NCBI GenBank assembly: GCA_000415965.1
Contig: KE356560.1
Span: forward strand, 1,710,173 to 1,774,172
Source: Haloquadratum walsbyi J07HQW1
GTDB taxonomy: Archaea; Halobacteriota; Halobacteria; Halobacteriales; Haloferacaceae
Direction of reading: 5' to 3'
Length of the DNA: 64,000 nucleotides
The notes under the pieces were generated by a model. The model was not told the DNA's origin, did no database searches, and worked only from the letters and a program-made list of their open reading frames with translations. Below, piece after piece: positions 55,828 through 64,000 of the stretch. Positions within the stretch are counted from its first letter, which is position 1. Each line of letters begins with the position of its first letter. The position numbers were made by a program, and so were the translations under genes.

Positions 55828-57006
55828 GTGCAAGAATCAATGCGCTGTCGTGCGTATCCCGACGAGGAAACCGCCAGCGAAGCGTGGCGTCACATCGAAA
55901 TCCATCGGCAGATACGGAACCACGCCATCCGCGACTACTACTCCTACGACTACGGAAACCGGCCAACCGCCTACGACCAGCACCGCAAACTCACCGACTG
56001 GAAACAGCGGTGGCGGCTCTTTTCGGAAGTTTCGGCACACGCCGCTCAACAGACCGTTTCGGAGATACACAGGAACGTCGAGACACAGAAGGGTCGGCAG
56101 GAAAACGGTCACAAGACGGGACGGTTGAAGTGGCAGGGGAGCGGCGAACGTCGGTCAGTCGCGTATCAGTCTGAAGGCTTCGACGTGAATCACACCACGG
56201 ACCAAGACGGATACGCAACACTTCGACTCTCGAAAATCGGTCACATCCCGATTCGAGCGCACCGAGAGCTTCCCACGACCGAGAACACCAAGCGCGTCGT
56301 GCTGAAGAAGGAGCGAACCGGCGACTGGTTCGTGTGTCTCGTCACGGAACGACCGGACGAGGACCTTCCCGAAGAGCCCGACCCCAGCACGCTCAACCCT
56401 GCCGACTGCGTGGGCGTAGACCTCGGGATTCTCTCGTACATCCACACCAGCGACGATACGGCGGTGGATATGCTCGACCTGTCCGACGAGCACGACCGCT
56501 ACGGGCGCGAACAGCGGAAACTCGACCGGAAAAAACACGGGTCGAATAACTGGGAGAAACAACGGCAGAAGGTCGCCACGGCAAAGCGTCACATCAAACG
56601 GAAAGTGCTGGACTACCAGCACAAACTCACGACGTGGCTGGTCCGAGAGTACAATTTGGTGGCTGTCGAGGATTTGGATCTAAAGCCGATGCTGGAAACC
56701 AGCCAGAACGCCAAGAACAAGCAGGACGCTGCATGGTCACGGTTTCTGGACCTCTTAGAGTACAAAGCCAACCTGCATGGCACTCACGTCGTTCGAGTCG
56801 AACCAGCAGGAACGACCAAAGAGTGTTCGACGTGCGGTGTGGAAACGTCGAAACCACTCTGGATTCGAGAACATTCCTGTCCGGCGTGCGGTCACACCGA
56901 GGACAGGGACCTGAACGCGGCGAAGAACATCCTTTCTCGCGGTCGCTCACAGATAGGGGCGGGACGCTCCGAATCACCGTCGTCCGAGAGACGAAGTCTC
57001 TCGTGA
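55828..57006 (+). CDS. tnpB: TnpB, IS605-type RNA-guided nuclease
   Basis: The 392-residue protein starts at GTG 55828, with an alternative ATG at 55840. It shows the TnpB layout with RuvC aspartate Asp198 (VGVDLGI), Glu281 (LVAVEDLDL) and Asp361 (DRDLNAAKNI), and a zinc ribbon formed by Cys333, Cys336, Cys351 and Cys354. All catalytic residues remain, so the nuclease may be active. No tnpA lies beside it, so it is an IS1341-type or orphan unit. Its tail is interrupted by stops at two palindromes, but the normal tail is still readable downstream in the same frame. Confidence 0.92.
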   Translation: MQESMRCRAYPDEETASEAWRHIEIHRQIRNHAIRDYYSYDYGNRPTAYDQHRKLTDWKQRWRLFSEVSAHAAQQTVSEIHRNVETQKGRQENGHKTGRLKWQGSGERRSVAYQSEGFDVNHTTDQDGYATLRLSKIGHIPIRAHRELPTTENTKRVVLKKERTGDWFVCLVTERPDEDLPEEPDPSTLNPADCVGVDLGILSYIHTSDDTAVDMLDLSDEHDRYGREQRKLDRKKHGSNNWEKQRQKVATAKRHIKRKVLDYQHKLTTWLVREYNLVAVEDLDLKPMLETSQNAKNKQDAAWSRFLDLLEYKANLHGTHVVRVEPAGTTKECSTCGVETSKPLWIREHSCPACGHTEDRDLNAAKNILSRGRSQIGAGRSESPSSERRSLS

Positions 57007-57027
57007 TCATGAAAATCTTCGATTTTC
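56985..57027. repeat. two adjacent palindromes in the tnpB 3' end
   Basis: CGAGAGAC-GAA-GTCTCTCG (56985-57003) and GAAAATC-TTC-GATTTTC (57011-57027) are both perfect, separated by seven bases. They sit between the tnpB coding core and its still-readable tail and bring two in-frame stops (57004 and 57010). Loop bases GAA and TTC are complementary. Haloquadratum carries palindrome-associated transposable elements, and this pair may be related to them. Confidence 0.6.
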
Positions 57028-57030
57028 GAA

Positions 57031-57129
57031 CGACCTGTGCAGACTGCGCTCCCTACGGGAACCCTCTCGGTTCCTGCAAAGCGCGTCGTAGAAGCAGGAA
57101 GCCCCGAGGTGGGTTCACGGATGCAGTGA
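57031..57129 (+). pseudogene. detached in-frame tail of tnpB
   Basis: In the same frame as tnpB, the sequence after the palindromes reads VQTALPTGTLSVPAKRVVEAGSP-like text, split here as VQTALPTGTLS and VPAKRVVEAGSP, then stops at 57127-57129. That is the usual haloarchaeal TnpB C-terminus. It shows that the stops at 57004 and 57010 cut off a formerly continuous tail. Confidence 0.55.
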
Positions 57130-57339
57130 CAGTCAGACAGTGCTTGATGCCGCAGAGAAGGGGGAAGTGACGACGGATCAAAACAGGTCAATCCCGTCGA
57201 TAGCACACCAACACAGGAAATGAATCCAAGAGACTATGAAAAGTTACGTCTATGATCAGGTTTCATTGACGACATTCCTATGGTATATCTAACGCTGCGT
57301 TCCTATTCCCATTTGTTTTAGCTCGTCGGGTAGTTCCGA

Positions 57340-57433
57340 GGTTGTGGATGGAAAGCGCGTCATAGAAACAGGAAGCCCCACCCTCAAGAAGCGAACGGTG
57401 CAAGCCGTGAGCGAGTAGGGTGGGGTAGTTCAC
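57340..57433 (+). pseudogene. tnpB 3' fragment with intact right-end hairpin
   Basis: VVDGKRVIETGSPTLKKR and TVQAVSE then stop (57416-57418) is the C-terminus of another TnpB, with nothing of its core. The DNA includes CCCCACCCT (57376-57384) pairing perfectly with AGGGTGGGG (57417-57425) and ends TAGTTCAC, a standard right-end hairpin. It is either a solo right end or a deletion derivative, placed 240 bases after the neighbouring element's end. Confidence 0.65.
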
Positions 57434-57544
57434 ACTTCTTTATTGAGTAGTGAGTGGTGACCACATGATAATGCAGAGTTTCACAGAGTGACACAGGGCA
57501 ATCGTGATTAAGTGATTACATTAGGAATCGAAAGGTGAAAATCG

Positions 57545-57871
57545 ATGAACGGACGCCAGCTGCTCGGATCGCTCCAACTCCCAGTGGCGACGATCGGTGG
57601 TGGATTAACAGTCGTCGGGATCTGGTCGCTCAACACGATGCCCGCTGGGGGCGGCGTTGCGGCGGGCTTCGCGGCGATTTTGCTTTTGGTGACCGTCTGG
57701 GTTGGGCTCCTGTTGCTCCCAGTGGGATTGTTAATCCCGCCAGCAGGCGGGTATGGGATTGAATTCACTCACGTACAACGACGACTGCTCGCCGTGATTG
57801 TCGTTGTTGTTCTCGTGGCTCCGTTCGTTGGAGCGGCATTACTGCTCGTGGTCGTGAAATATACTATATAA
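57545..57871 (+). CDS. small three-helix membrane protein
   Basis: The 108-residue product MNGRQLLGSLQLP has hydrophobic helices near residues 14-30, 38-66 and 82-104, with a proline-containing turn (LIPPAGGYG) between the second and third. Valine and leucine dominate the last helix. No family is recognised. It lies just after the solo TnpB right end. Confidence 0.55.
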   Translation: MNGRQLLGSLQLPVATIGGGLTVVGIWSLNTMPAGGGVAAGFAAILLLVTVWVGLLLLPVGLLIPPAGGYGIEFTHVQRRLLAVIVVVVLVAPFVGAALLLVVVKYTI

Positions 57872-58078
57872 CTCTCGGCGTTTTAGGAGTCAGATACCGC
57901 TGCCCGTAACAGCCCCACTTAGCTGGAGTTCCCACACCGGAACGTCACACTGAAGTAGTGCAGAGAACTTCGATAGCAGAGCGGTACTGCCCGAAATATC
58001 ATTTCACGATGCGGTCACTCGATCCGGTCTCTTGAGCGGCGAGGAAACTAAGAATGTGTAGACTCTACACGTACATTG

Positions 58079-58420
58079 ATGACTAAAGAGAAAACCCGCG
58101 TTGATTTTAACGCCCGAAATCCCTCGTCAAGCGCGCCGATAGCGTCGTTGAAATCCTCGATATCTCTCGGACTCGTCTCCTCATCGAGGCTCTGGAGGAC
58201 GAACTCGAAGAGCTCGCGAACGACGAGGAGTTCCGCCGGCGACTGAGCGACGCCTACTATGACGACCGCGTCGATTATGACACCGTCGAAGCAATCCTCG
58301 GACGTGAAGAGGCAATGCGATTGAAGCTTCTCCAAGGTGACTGGCGCCCGCTGTCTATTCGGTCGCGAGTTCGTCGTAGATTTCCTCGTGCTCGTCAAGG
58401 TCCTGCCGACCGAGGAACCG
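58079..58420 (+). pseudogene. antitoxin-like DNA-binding protein, frameshifted
   Basis: ATG at 58079 gives MTKEKTRVDFNA, then a one-base shift near 58115 leads to SLVKRADSVVEILDISRTRLL with IEALEDELEELANDEEFRRR and LGREEAMRLKLLQGDW. The joined protein looks like a ribbon-helix-helix antitoxin with its long C-terminal helix. Its cognate toxin is not visible downstream, where the opposite strand carries the Doc remnant. The frame break makes it a probable pseudogene. Confidence 0.55.
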
Positions 58421-58492
58421 GATGAGATACTGCCGTGCCTCCTCGGGGGACAGCTCATCGGGAATTTCGGGCTGCTCACTTTCAGCGGCCAT
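58355..58492 (-). CDS. 45-residue partner of the Doc remnant
   Basis: ATG at 58492 (MAAESEQPEIPDEL) gives an acidic, helical 45-residue product, SPEEARQYLIRFLGRQDLDE in the middle and ending YDELATE. It follows the Doc-like gene by about 50 bases on the same strand, so it may be the antitoxin partner. The family is unknown to me. It overlaps the end of the convergent antitoxin-like remnant. Confidence 0.5.
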   Translation of the reverse strand: MAAESEQPEIPDELSPEEARQYLIRFLGRQDLDEHEEIYDELATE

Positions 58493-58539
58493 ACTTATTG
58501 CTCATCATGGGGGTCATCATAATAATCGTTCGGTTCGTG

Positions 58540-59032
58540 TTATTTATTCTCGCCTGTGTCGAGCTTGTGATCTCTGGGTAGCTGATCTGTGCCTTCGATG
58601 CGTGCCAGCCACAGGCTGATGATTGCCTCGTACTCGGGGGGGAGCGGCTCTGTGTGTGCTCCGAGATACTCGATCACGTCGCCCTCATCCTGTCGCGAGC
58701 GCTTTCAGGATTTCTTTGATCTCCCGATTGTAGTCAAAACGGCGGCCATTCAACGCGTAGAAAATTCGGGTCGACATAAGCGCCGTTCGCTTGTTGCCAT
58801 CGACGAATGGATAATTCGCCGCAATAAGCCGCAGCAGCTGGAATGCCTTCTCGTGGAGCGACTCGGGAACCTGACTGAAATGGCTCTCTTGGATATGTTC
58901 GACGGTATATTCGATATCACCTGGTGAAGAGATACCCGCTGTCGTGTCCGCATTTGACTCCACGATCAACTCGTGGATATCACGGATATCACCAGCAGAC
59001 AAATAGCTGATTGGCTCCGGTCCCTCGTCCAT
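58540..59032 (-). pseudogene. Fic/Doc-like toxin, frameshifted and His-less
   Basis: From MDEGPEPISYLSAGDIR (59032) the frame has the Doc (death-on-curing) layout of a Fic fold. The active motif reads YPFVDGNKR where Doc and Fic proteins have His first, so the catalytic His is replaced by Tyr. The frame ends at a TGA near 58687, but the family's C-terminus continues in another frame: EGDVIEYLGAHTEPLPPEYE and AIISLWLARIEG, to TAA at 58540. Loss of His plus a frameshift indicates an inactivated toxin. Confidence 0.75.
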
Positions 59033-59069
59033 TATCAATACCTCTTGTGACAACAGTTATCTAACCTCT

Positions 59070-59480
59070 ACTTTTTAGAGATGTTCCGAATCGTTGCTGT
59101 TGAGGCGTTCGCTACGTCCGCGGCCTCGGATTGCGTCAACCATCGACCCTCCTCGCGACTGTGTAAAGACAGGCCGCGGCGAACCCAGCCGGATGGACGC
59201 CCGTCGTCACGCCGCACTCCTCGGCCTGCTCCGCCGGGGTTTGGGTCCGCTGTCGGATATCGTCCGGACACTCGAGGTCCGAGGCGAGTCACGGCACGAA
59301 CATGCCGGGGAGACGGACTCAGCGGGGAGGCCAGGCTCCTCGTTCAACGTTTTGTACGCGTCTTATCCAAGTCTTCTCAAGACCTGTGTGCACGGTACAG
59401 GACACGGACTTTGCGGAGCGATTGTGGACGAGTCGCCTGGGGAGTGCGAGTGGATTAGCGATAGTCTGTGTCTCTTAGTT
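59070..59480 (-). pseudogene. TFB (TFIIB-like) transcription factor remnant
   Basis: Minus-strand pieces LRKVRVLYRAHRS, then GVTTGVHPAGFAAACLYTVAR and after a frameshift EEGRWLTQSEAADVANASTA and TIRNISKK are the core repeats of archaeal TFB, which bridges TBP and RNA polymerase at promoters. Stops, frame changes and the missing N-terminal zinc ribbon and first repeat show it is a remnant. Haloarchaea carry several TFB copies, so loss of one is tolerable. Confidence 0.6.
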
Positions 59481-60146
59481 GAGCCAATCCACCACATGTG
59501 GTGAACTCGCGATGAGCCCGTCGGCGCCACGCCGAGAGAGTGCCCACGCTCCCGGGCGGGAGTCAACGGTCCATGCATTAACCGCCAGTCCTGCGTCATG
59601 AGCTCTGGCGACGACACCGGTCAGCAGGCACAACCACGCATTCGGGTGGACGAACGCGCAGTCAAGATCCATCGCGACCGCCAGGTCGTCGTCGGGGGTT
59701 GCCCCGAGCACGTAGGCTAGTTCAACGTTCGTGTTCTTTTCAGGATGGACACCACGGAGAGCATCGGGGTCGAACGACGAGATAATCACTTCATGTGGGA
59801 CCGATTCGGCTACTGTGAGGGCCTGTTCTGTGATTTTGGGATCCTTCAACTCAAGATTAACACCCACCTCGGCGGGAACCATGTCGAGAACGGTATTGAG
59901 CGTCTGGACACCCTCGCCATCGTGAGCGTCAAGGGCGGCGAGTTCTGTGGCAGTCAACTCATCAACTCGATCAATACCATCGATATCGATGTCAATCAGA
60001 GCATTGTGTGCGACGACGAGTTCGCCCGAGGCACACCGACGAATATCGATTTCGACCATATCGGCGTTTTGAATCGCCCTTTCGATAGCTGCAACGGTGT
60101 TCGCGGAGTACTGCTTATCGAAGCCACGATGGGCGACGAGTTGCAT
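59475..60146 (-). CDS. glycerophosphodiester phosphodiesterase
   Basis: The 223-residue protein begins MQLVAHRGFDKQYSANTVAAI. His6-Arg7, Glu32 and Asp34 (VEIDIRR) and His47 (VVAHNAL) make the GDPD metal site and catalytic pair. The TIM barrel continues through LNLELKD-like NLELKDPKI and ends with VNAWTVDS and GADGLIASSP, the family's last signature. Length is normal for short cytoplasmic members. It hydrolyses glycerophosphodiesters to sn-glycerol 3-phosphate and an alcohol. It lies between broken general transcription factor genes. Confidence 0.92.
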   Translation of the reverse strand: MQLVAHRGFDKQYSANTVAAIERAIQNADMVEIDIRRCASGELVVAHNALIDIDIDGIDRVDELTATELAALDAHDGEGVQTLNTVLDMVPAEVGVNLELKDPKITEQALTVAESVPHEVIISSFDPDALRGVHPEKNTNVELAYVLGATPDDDLAVAMDLDCAFVHPNAWLCLLTGVVARAHDAGLAVNAWTVDSRPGAWALSRRGADGLIASSPHVVDWLN

Positions 60147-60199
60147 GAGAGTTTTATTTTGCGACGAGCGGTAAAGCTATTTTGTCCGACCTGTCGAAT

Positions 60200-60385
60200 A
60201 CCTCGTCCTGTGGGCGATCTTTTCGTGTCGGCTATGGCGGGTGCCCTATCGTCCTGCTGTCCATCTTGGGTCGTCATCGCCGCTTCTGCTTGCGAGTCTC
60301 GCGGCTCCTCGTTCTTACAGGAGCGACATATCCACATGTCGCCCTCCGTGTGCATCAACGAACCACACTCGTCACAGAATCGCAT
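60200..60385 (-). pseudogene. TFS transcription elongation factor, truncated
   Basis: MRFCDECGSLMHTEGDMW then ICRSCKNEEPRDSQAEAAM is the N-terminal zinc ribbon and linker of archaeal TFS, the RNA cleavage factor related to TFIIS and RPA12. Cys ligands CDEC and CRSC are intact. After about residue 60 the similarity ends and the C-terminal zinc ribbon with its catalytic acidic hairpin is missing. The frame runs on into the start of the GDPD gene. It is a truncation, perhaps created when the GDPD gene arrived. Confidence 0.75.
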
Positions 60386-61076
60386 ATACTGAAGGGATAC
60401 ACGGGTGTCGGATTTATATATTTAATTTCCAATCCGTCGTGGAGTTCGGGCAACTGTTCACGCTGACTGTACTGCTCCGGCTCTCGGTGGAGGATATGCT
60501 GCATACGCGCCCTGTCTCTCACATGGCGTCAGAGAAATTCCACATATTAGCAATGAAATATTAGCGATAAGAACTCACATTTTCAGGCTTGAAGCGACAG
60601 TAGGAGACGTGCGATATCGGCGCAGTCAGCGTCCTCGGGTCCCTGTCCCCGTCCTCGTCGATAAGAGCAGAACTCGTCTTTCAAGATAGGCATTTTATGA
60701 TCGGGTTGTAATGGAAAGCGTGTCATAGAACGCTCTTTGACGGGTGAAACAGCGTGTTCTCAATGCCTAATCCGATTGGTTCGCGATTCGTGGATGAGCG
60801 ACGGGATAATACCGCCAGTGCTGGTAAGTACGGCAACGTGAGTCCATTGATGATTGATCACAGCGGTCGTACCCGCCATCGATAGGAGACCGAGTATGAT
60901 GAAGCACGCTGTGATCTTACTATCTGTATGAATCAGGACCGCTGACCGCTTTCGTCGGTGATGGATGTGTCGAGCGTTGCGTATGGTTCTCTCAAAGACA
61001 TGGCTGTAGCCTTGTGTCCTTGCCACGTTGCTCCAATCATTATTGATTTGTCACAATTGTCAGTAAGTCCAGTGGG
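60386..61076. other. intergenic with IS605 end trace
   Basis: No strong gene in about 690 bases. Near 60711-60731, TAATGGAAAGCGTGTCATAG resembles the KRVIE-coding part of a TnpB tail and may be a fragment. A minus-strand 88-codon frame at 60760-61026 has a hydrophobic run (ITACFIILGLLSMAGTTAVI) and might be a small membrane protein, with low support. Confidence 0.35.
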
Positions 61077-62027
61077 TCAGACACTAGGCGATTCGCTGTG
61101 GTCCAGGTCGGGAATGATGGCGCCGTGTCGAACATAAAAATACCCGGTGATCAAGAGGATTCCACCCACGTAGACCGGGAGCAAGCTGACTGGATCGGAC
61201 GTATTGAAGCCAATCGATCCACCAGAAACGCTGTACTCCACGACCTTTGGATAGGTCGAACCGGAACTACTGATGAGCATCGTGGTTGTGAGATTAACGC
61301 CCGTATGGAGACCGATAGGAAACGCAAGTTCCCCGGAGAGCAGATAGGCCCACCCGTACAGTACACCACTGATAGCGGTCATCACCAACGCATAGAGTAG
61401 CGAATCTCCTGTCGAAATTGCTCCGGAAATCCCGTGGCCAAACCCGAAGACAACCGAGCTACTGAGTAGAGCCCCGAGAGTGGCTGCTCGACCAGAGAGC
61501 CCTCTAGACGCAAGTCCCTCGACGGCGTTTGTAATAAAAATGCCTCGAAATAGCGTCTCCTCCCAGACACTGAGTGCTATCCATCCGAAGACGAGAATCC
61601 CAACCTGAAGAACGATTGGGACAGCAGCCGCGTCGGTCCAAGTGCCGATGATTTGTATCCCTCCGCGCTGGTACTCAATGACGAACAACCCAGCCACAAG
61701 GAAGACGCCTAACACAAACCCAGCAAGAGCATCTGCCCCCCACTGACGGGACAGATTGAACCCGTAGCCCCTGATGTCCCGGTGATCGATGTATCGCTTC
61801 AGCAGAGCCATTGCGATGAGGACGCCGATGAGGGCGGCCGGATGTACGATGGCTATTTCTGCCCAATCGGGTGGGTTGATTCCGACTGCCCTAGCGATGA
61901 GTATGAACCCGAAAGCGGCACCAAATGTGATGATGCCAGCGAGCAAAATACGCCAGGAACATCGTAACTGTCCATCTTGAGGACCACGTAGTGCCGATCT
62001 GACCATGGAGCGTAGCGATTCTCTCAC
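61077..62027 (-). CDS. CPBP intramembrane metalloprotease
   Basis: The 316-residue protein has about eight membrane helices. Its core carries SVWEETLFRGIF, the EExxxR motif of the CPBP/Abi/CAAX protease group, followed by VVFGFGHGISG with a metal-binding His and FPIGLHTGVNL with the second. All key residues are present, unlike the split relative at 51829. Such enzymes cleave prenylated or membrane peptides, or process bacteriocin-like precursors. The substrate here is unknown. The gene is monocistronic. Confidence 0.88.
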   Translation of the reverse strand: MRESLRSMVRSALRGPQDGQLRCSWRILLAGIITFGAAFGFILIARAVGINPPDWAEIAIVHPAALIGVLIAMALLKRYIDHRDIRGYGFNLSRQWGADALAGFVLGVFLVAGLFVIEYQRGGIQIIGTWTDAAAVPIVLQVGILVFGWIALSVWEETLFRGIFITNAVEGLASRGLSGRAATLGALLSSSVVFGFGHGISGAISTGDSLLYALVMTAISGVLYGWAYLLSGELAFPIGLHTGVNLTTTMLISSSGSTYPKVVEYSVSGGSIGFNTSDPVSLLPVYVGGILLITGYFYVRHGAIIPDLDHSESPSV

Positions 62028-62434
62028 ACCGTCATCTGGTAAGTCACTCGATATAAAAACCGACTCGGCGTTTCTTTCATAGCAACGCCTGGTGAGTCAC
62101 TCGACACAAAATTTGGGTTCATCAGGCTGCAGGAACGAGTCCTGACGAAAATCAAATGTACTCCGTCCATCCAGCGACGGTTATACTACCGCGGCGGACA
62201 TGCCGATGTGTCGGCTTCGGTCGCTCGTCATTCACTCTTTTTTCGCTTTCCTGAAATTGAATATGAGTCCGTAGAGAGCGATTGTGCTGAGCGTGCAGCC
62301 TGTATCTAGCGATTCGTCTACGGATAATCGGATAGTCTACACTACTCAGTGTGTTGAGCGTGTTATAGACAGTACTTCCGAGGTTTAATTCCGGCAGTTG
62401 ACTTTCAGGCACAGGACGAGTTGGCTGAGCCGGG
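62028..62434. other. intergenic with short direct repeat
   Basis: About 400 bases without a supported gene. AGTCACTCGATATAAAA near 62042 and AGTCACTCGACACAAAA near 62094 are 17-base near-identical direct repeats about 52 bases apart. They lie upstream of the minus-strand CPBP gene and could be duplicated promoter or operator sequence. The minus-strand frame at 62152-62412 has no motif. Confidence 0.4.
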
Positions 62435-63454
62435 ATGAGTAGAGTAAGACCAAAGCAGGCCGAAGGGCTACAATTTCTCAGTGACTACCAAACAGCATTC
62501 ACAACTCGGGAAGATGGATCATCGTGGTCAAAACACGAACGAACGTGGCTGAATGTGGGCTGGTACTTCCGGGGCCTACTGCGCCCCGGAAGTTCCAACA
62601 CCGTCACTGACATCGCTGAGAAAATGCATATCGATCAAGAACGACTCGAACGGTTTGTTTCTGAGAGTCCGTGGGCACACGAAAACGTCGAAAGTGAGCT
62701 TCGGGGAACGCGTTCCCGAAGCGATCCAAGACCGAGAGGCCGCACTGATTGTCGATGGCATTGGTACCTCGAAATCAGGAGACGAAAGCGTCGGCGTTGC
62801 CCGTCAGTGGTGTGGTGCGACTGGAAAACTCGACAACTGCCAAGTTACGGTTAACTGCACGCTCGCCAGACCTGGCGAGCGGCAGAATGCCGATCAACTC
62901 ACCTGACTACTCGGGATGCGCTTATTCCTGTCCGAGAAGTGGACTGGCGACGATGCCGCAGACTACGACAGTCAGCAGGAACGTGAACGCTACGCTCAGC
63001 GACGGAGAGACACAGATGTCCCTGCTGACGTTGAAAACCAGTCTAAGCCCGACATAGCACTGAATCTCATTGAACAGGCAGTTGCAACTGGTGTCGGTCA
63101 CGGCTGTGTCGTTGCTGATAGACACTTCGGAGAAGCCCGGAGTTTCGATTCGTTCCTGAAGAGACTGATACGGTACAGGTGAGTCTTCGCGCTGATGCAG
63201 TCACATTACATGACCCAGATGAGACGCCAACAGAGAATGCAATGAGTGCTCGAAACCGATTCGACGGGCACGTGCACAGTATCGACCGCGGCGGTTCGAT
63301 TTCGCTAGTTTCCGTCGATGTTGAAGCCGAAGATCATCTGTATGCCCTTGTCACCGAGGAAAGTCGAGAGCGGCTCAAAGCTGAACCGGAGCGTCAGATC
63401 GTTGCATCGTTCAAAGCAACAGCAACCCGTGCAACTCCGAGAAACACGAGCTAA
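62435..63454 (+). pseudogene. IS701-family transposase, decayed
   Basis: Frame one (from 62435) reads FLSDYQTAFTTREDGSSW and TWLNVGWYFRGLLRPG, with ENVESELRGT near its end. After a frameshift near 62700 the family core appears: AALIVDGIGTSKSGDESVGV and ARQWCGATGKLDNCQV, where the first catalytic Asp lies. A stop follows at about 62905, then LFLSEKWTGDDAADYD and VVADRHFGEARSF. The order is that of an IS701-type transposase. The ends of the element were not recognised. Several breaks make it inactive. Confidence 0.75.
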
Positions 63455-63591
63455 CGATATCTCGGTTTTGAATAGAATCTAAAATAACATGAATTCTGTG
63501 AGTGCTCCATCTAGAATCAGATCCTCAATCCTGTTACTCTGCTATGTTCACACAATCTCATCGTATCTCGGCGAGTGCTATACGATGTGCG

Positions 63592-64000
63592 TTATATCCA
63601 TCCAACCTCATCATTACGAGCAGCAAGATGTGCAGGATCAATATCGCTAGCTGACAGTGGGAGTTGTTCACCAGTCTTATCGAGAATCGTCCGCTGAAGA
63701 AGTGCACTATCGGTATCAAATTCTGGATTGACGCGAAGTCGAAAATCCCTATCAATGGTGAATACTGCATTATCAAACGCCGCATGATGGGTTTTACTCA
63801 ATGGAAGAACGTTCCTGATATCTCCGCGGTACGTTGGATACTCAGCCCATGGACGCACATGTGCAACATCAAGCAATGCCGGCTGGTCAACACCTGAAAT
63901 AGGGCATTCACTCTCATGTTGATGTAGCACAGTCGCTCGGAACTCTGGGTCAACCGACCGTGTTGTGGTGACTGTCGTATACTCTGCTGTATCAGCGATC
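63592..64000 (-). CDS. HNH endonuclease, cut by window end
   Basis: The frame runs off the right edge, so the N-terminus is missing. The visible 136 residues contain ECPISGVDQPALLDVAHVRP and LPLSKTHHAAFDNAVFTID, the beta-beta-alpha metal HNH nuclease motif with conserved Asp-x-x-His and His-His. This type (HNH_2-like) occurs in haloarchaeal restriction or defence genes and stand-alone nucleases. A GTG at 63928 could start a shortened protein, but upstream codons fit the family. The rest of the gene must be seen to say more. Confidence 0.75.
   Translation of the reverse strand, partial: IADTAEYTTVTTTRSVDPEFRATVLHQHESECPISGVDQPALLDVAHVRPWAEYPTYRGDIRNVLPLSKTHHAAFDNAVFTIDRDFRLRVNPEFDTDSALLQRTILDKTGEQLPLSASDIDPAHLAARNDEVGWI

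Larger units (their letters stand above)
55828..57118 (+). mobile_element. IS1341-type element carrying tnpB
   Basis: The tnpB gene plus its 3' region form a single-gene element lacking tnpA. The right terminus is tentatively GGAAGCCCCGAGGTGGGTTCAC-like sequence at 57097-57118, which resembles other haloarchaeal IS605-type ends but has a collapsed hairpin. The left boundary was not found. The 3' part probably also encodes the guide-RNA scaffold that TnpB uses. Confidence 0.55.

Noticed and set aside
55604..56174. Alternative long frames at the start of tnpB
   Set aside because: They overlap tnpB in other frames and have basic, low-complexity composition. The tnpB frame has all family motifs.

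Overview
The window looks like chromosomal DNA of a low-GC haloarchaeon, most likely Haloquadratum or a close relative. The encoded proteins are acidic. Exported binding proteins carry Tat signals with a haloarchaeal lipobox, one surface protein ends in a PGF-CTERM-like tail, and transposases are of haloarchaeal IS6, IS200/IS605 and IS701 types. The DNA is unusually AT-rich for a haloarchaeon, has long gene-poor stretches and holds many decayed genes. No rRNA, convincing tRNA or CRISPR array was seen. The genus is an inference from these traits.

Layout. 0.4-12.4 kb: gene-poor, with small membrane and zinc-finger proteins, a dual-specificity phosphatase, a GNAT-like protein, a dead IS6 copy and a decayed IS200/IS605 unit. 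12.9-21.7 kb: assimilatory nitrate cluster. On the minus strand nirA, a 50-aa microprotein gene, nasA and a DUF6360-like gene form one overlapping unit. Divergently lie a second intact nasA paralogue and narK, the latter preceded by an overlapping 38-aa ORF. 22-27.3 kb: small membrane proteins, a solo ParB-like protein, then a decayed GC-richer patch with frameshifted winged-helix regulators. 27.4-31.1 kb: a VOC protein and a complete three-gene TRAP transporter. 32.7-41.0 kb: a sugar-uptake locus with TrmB-like regulator, GH13 alpha-glucosidase, Tat lipoprotein, two permeases, ATPase and a small overlapping membrane protein. 41.6-52.6 kb: DUF6176-like proteins, a PGF-CTERM surface protein, three small zinc-finger proteins, a sensor-domain membrane protein and a CPBP protease gene split by an amber codon. 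52.7-64 kb: a large hybrid histidine kinase, a DsrE protein, a TnpB with palindromes in its 3' end, toxin-antitoxin remnants, broken TFB and TFS genes around a glycerophosphodiester phosphodiesterase, an intact CPBP protease, a dead IS701 element and an HNH nuclease cut by the window end.

How the genes work together. NarK would import nitrate, NasA reduce it to nitrite and NirA reduce nitrite to ammonium. The sugar locus couples uptake of an alpha-glucoside to intracellular hydrolysis under a probable sugar-sensing TrmB regulator. The TRAP system would import an organic acid of unknown identity. The remaining accessory DNA is mostly mobile-element debris, decayed regulators and single small proteins.
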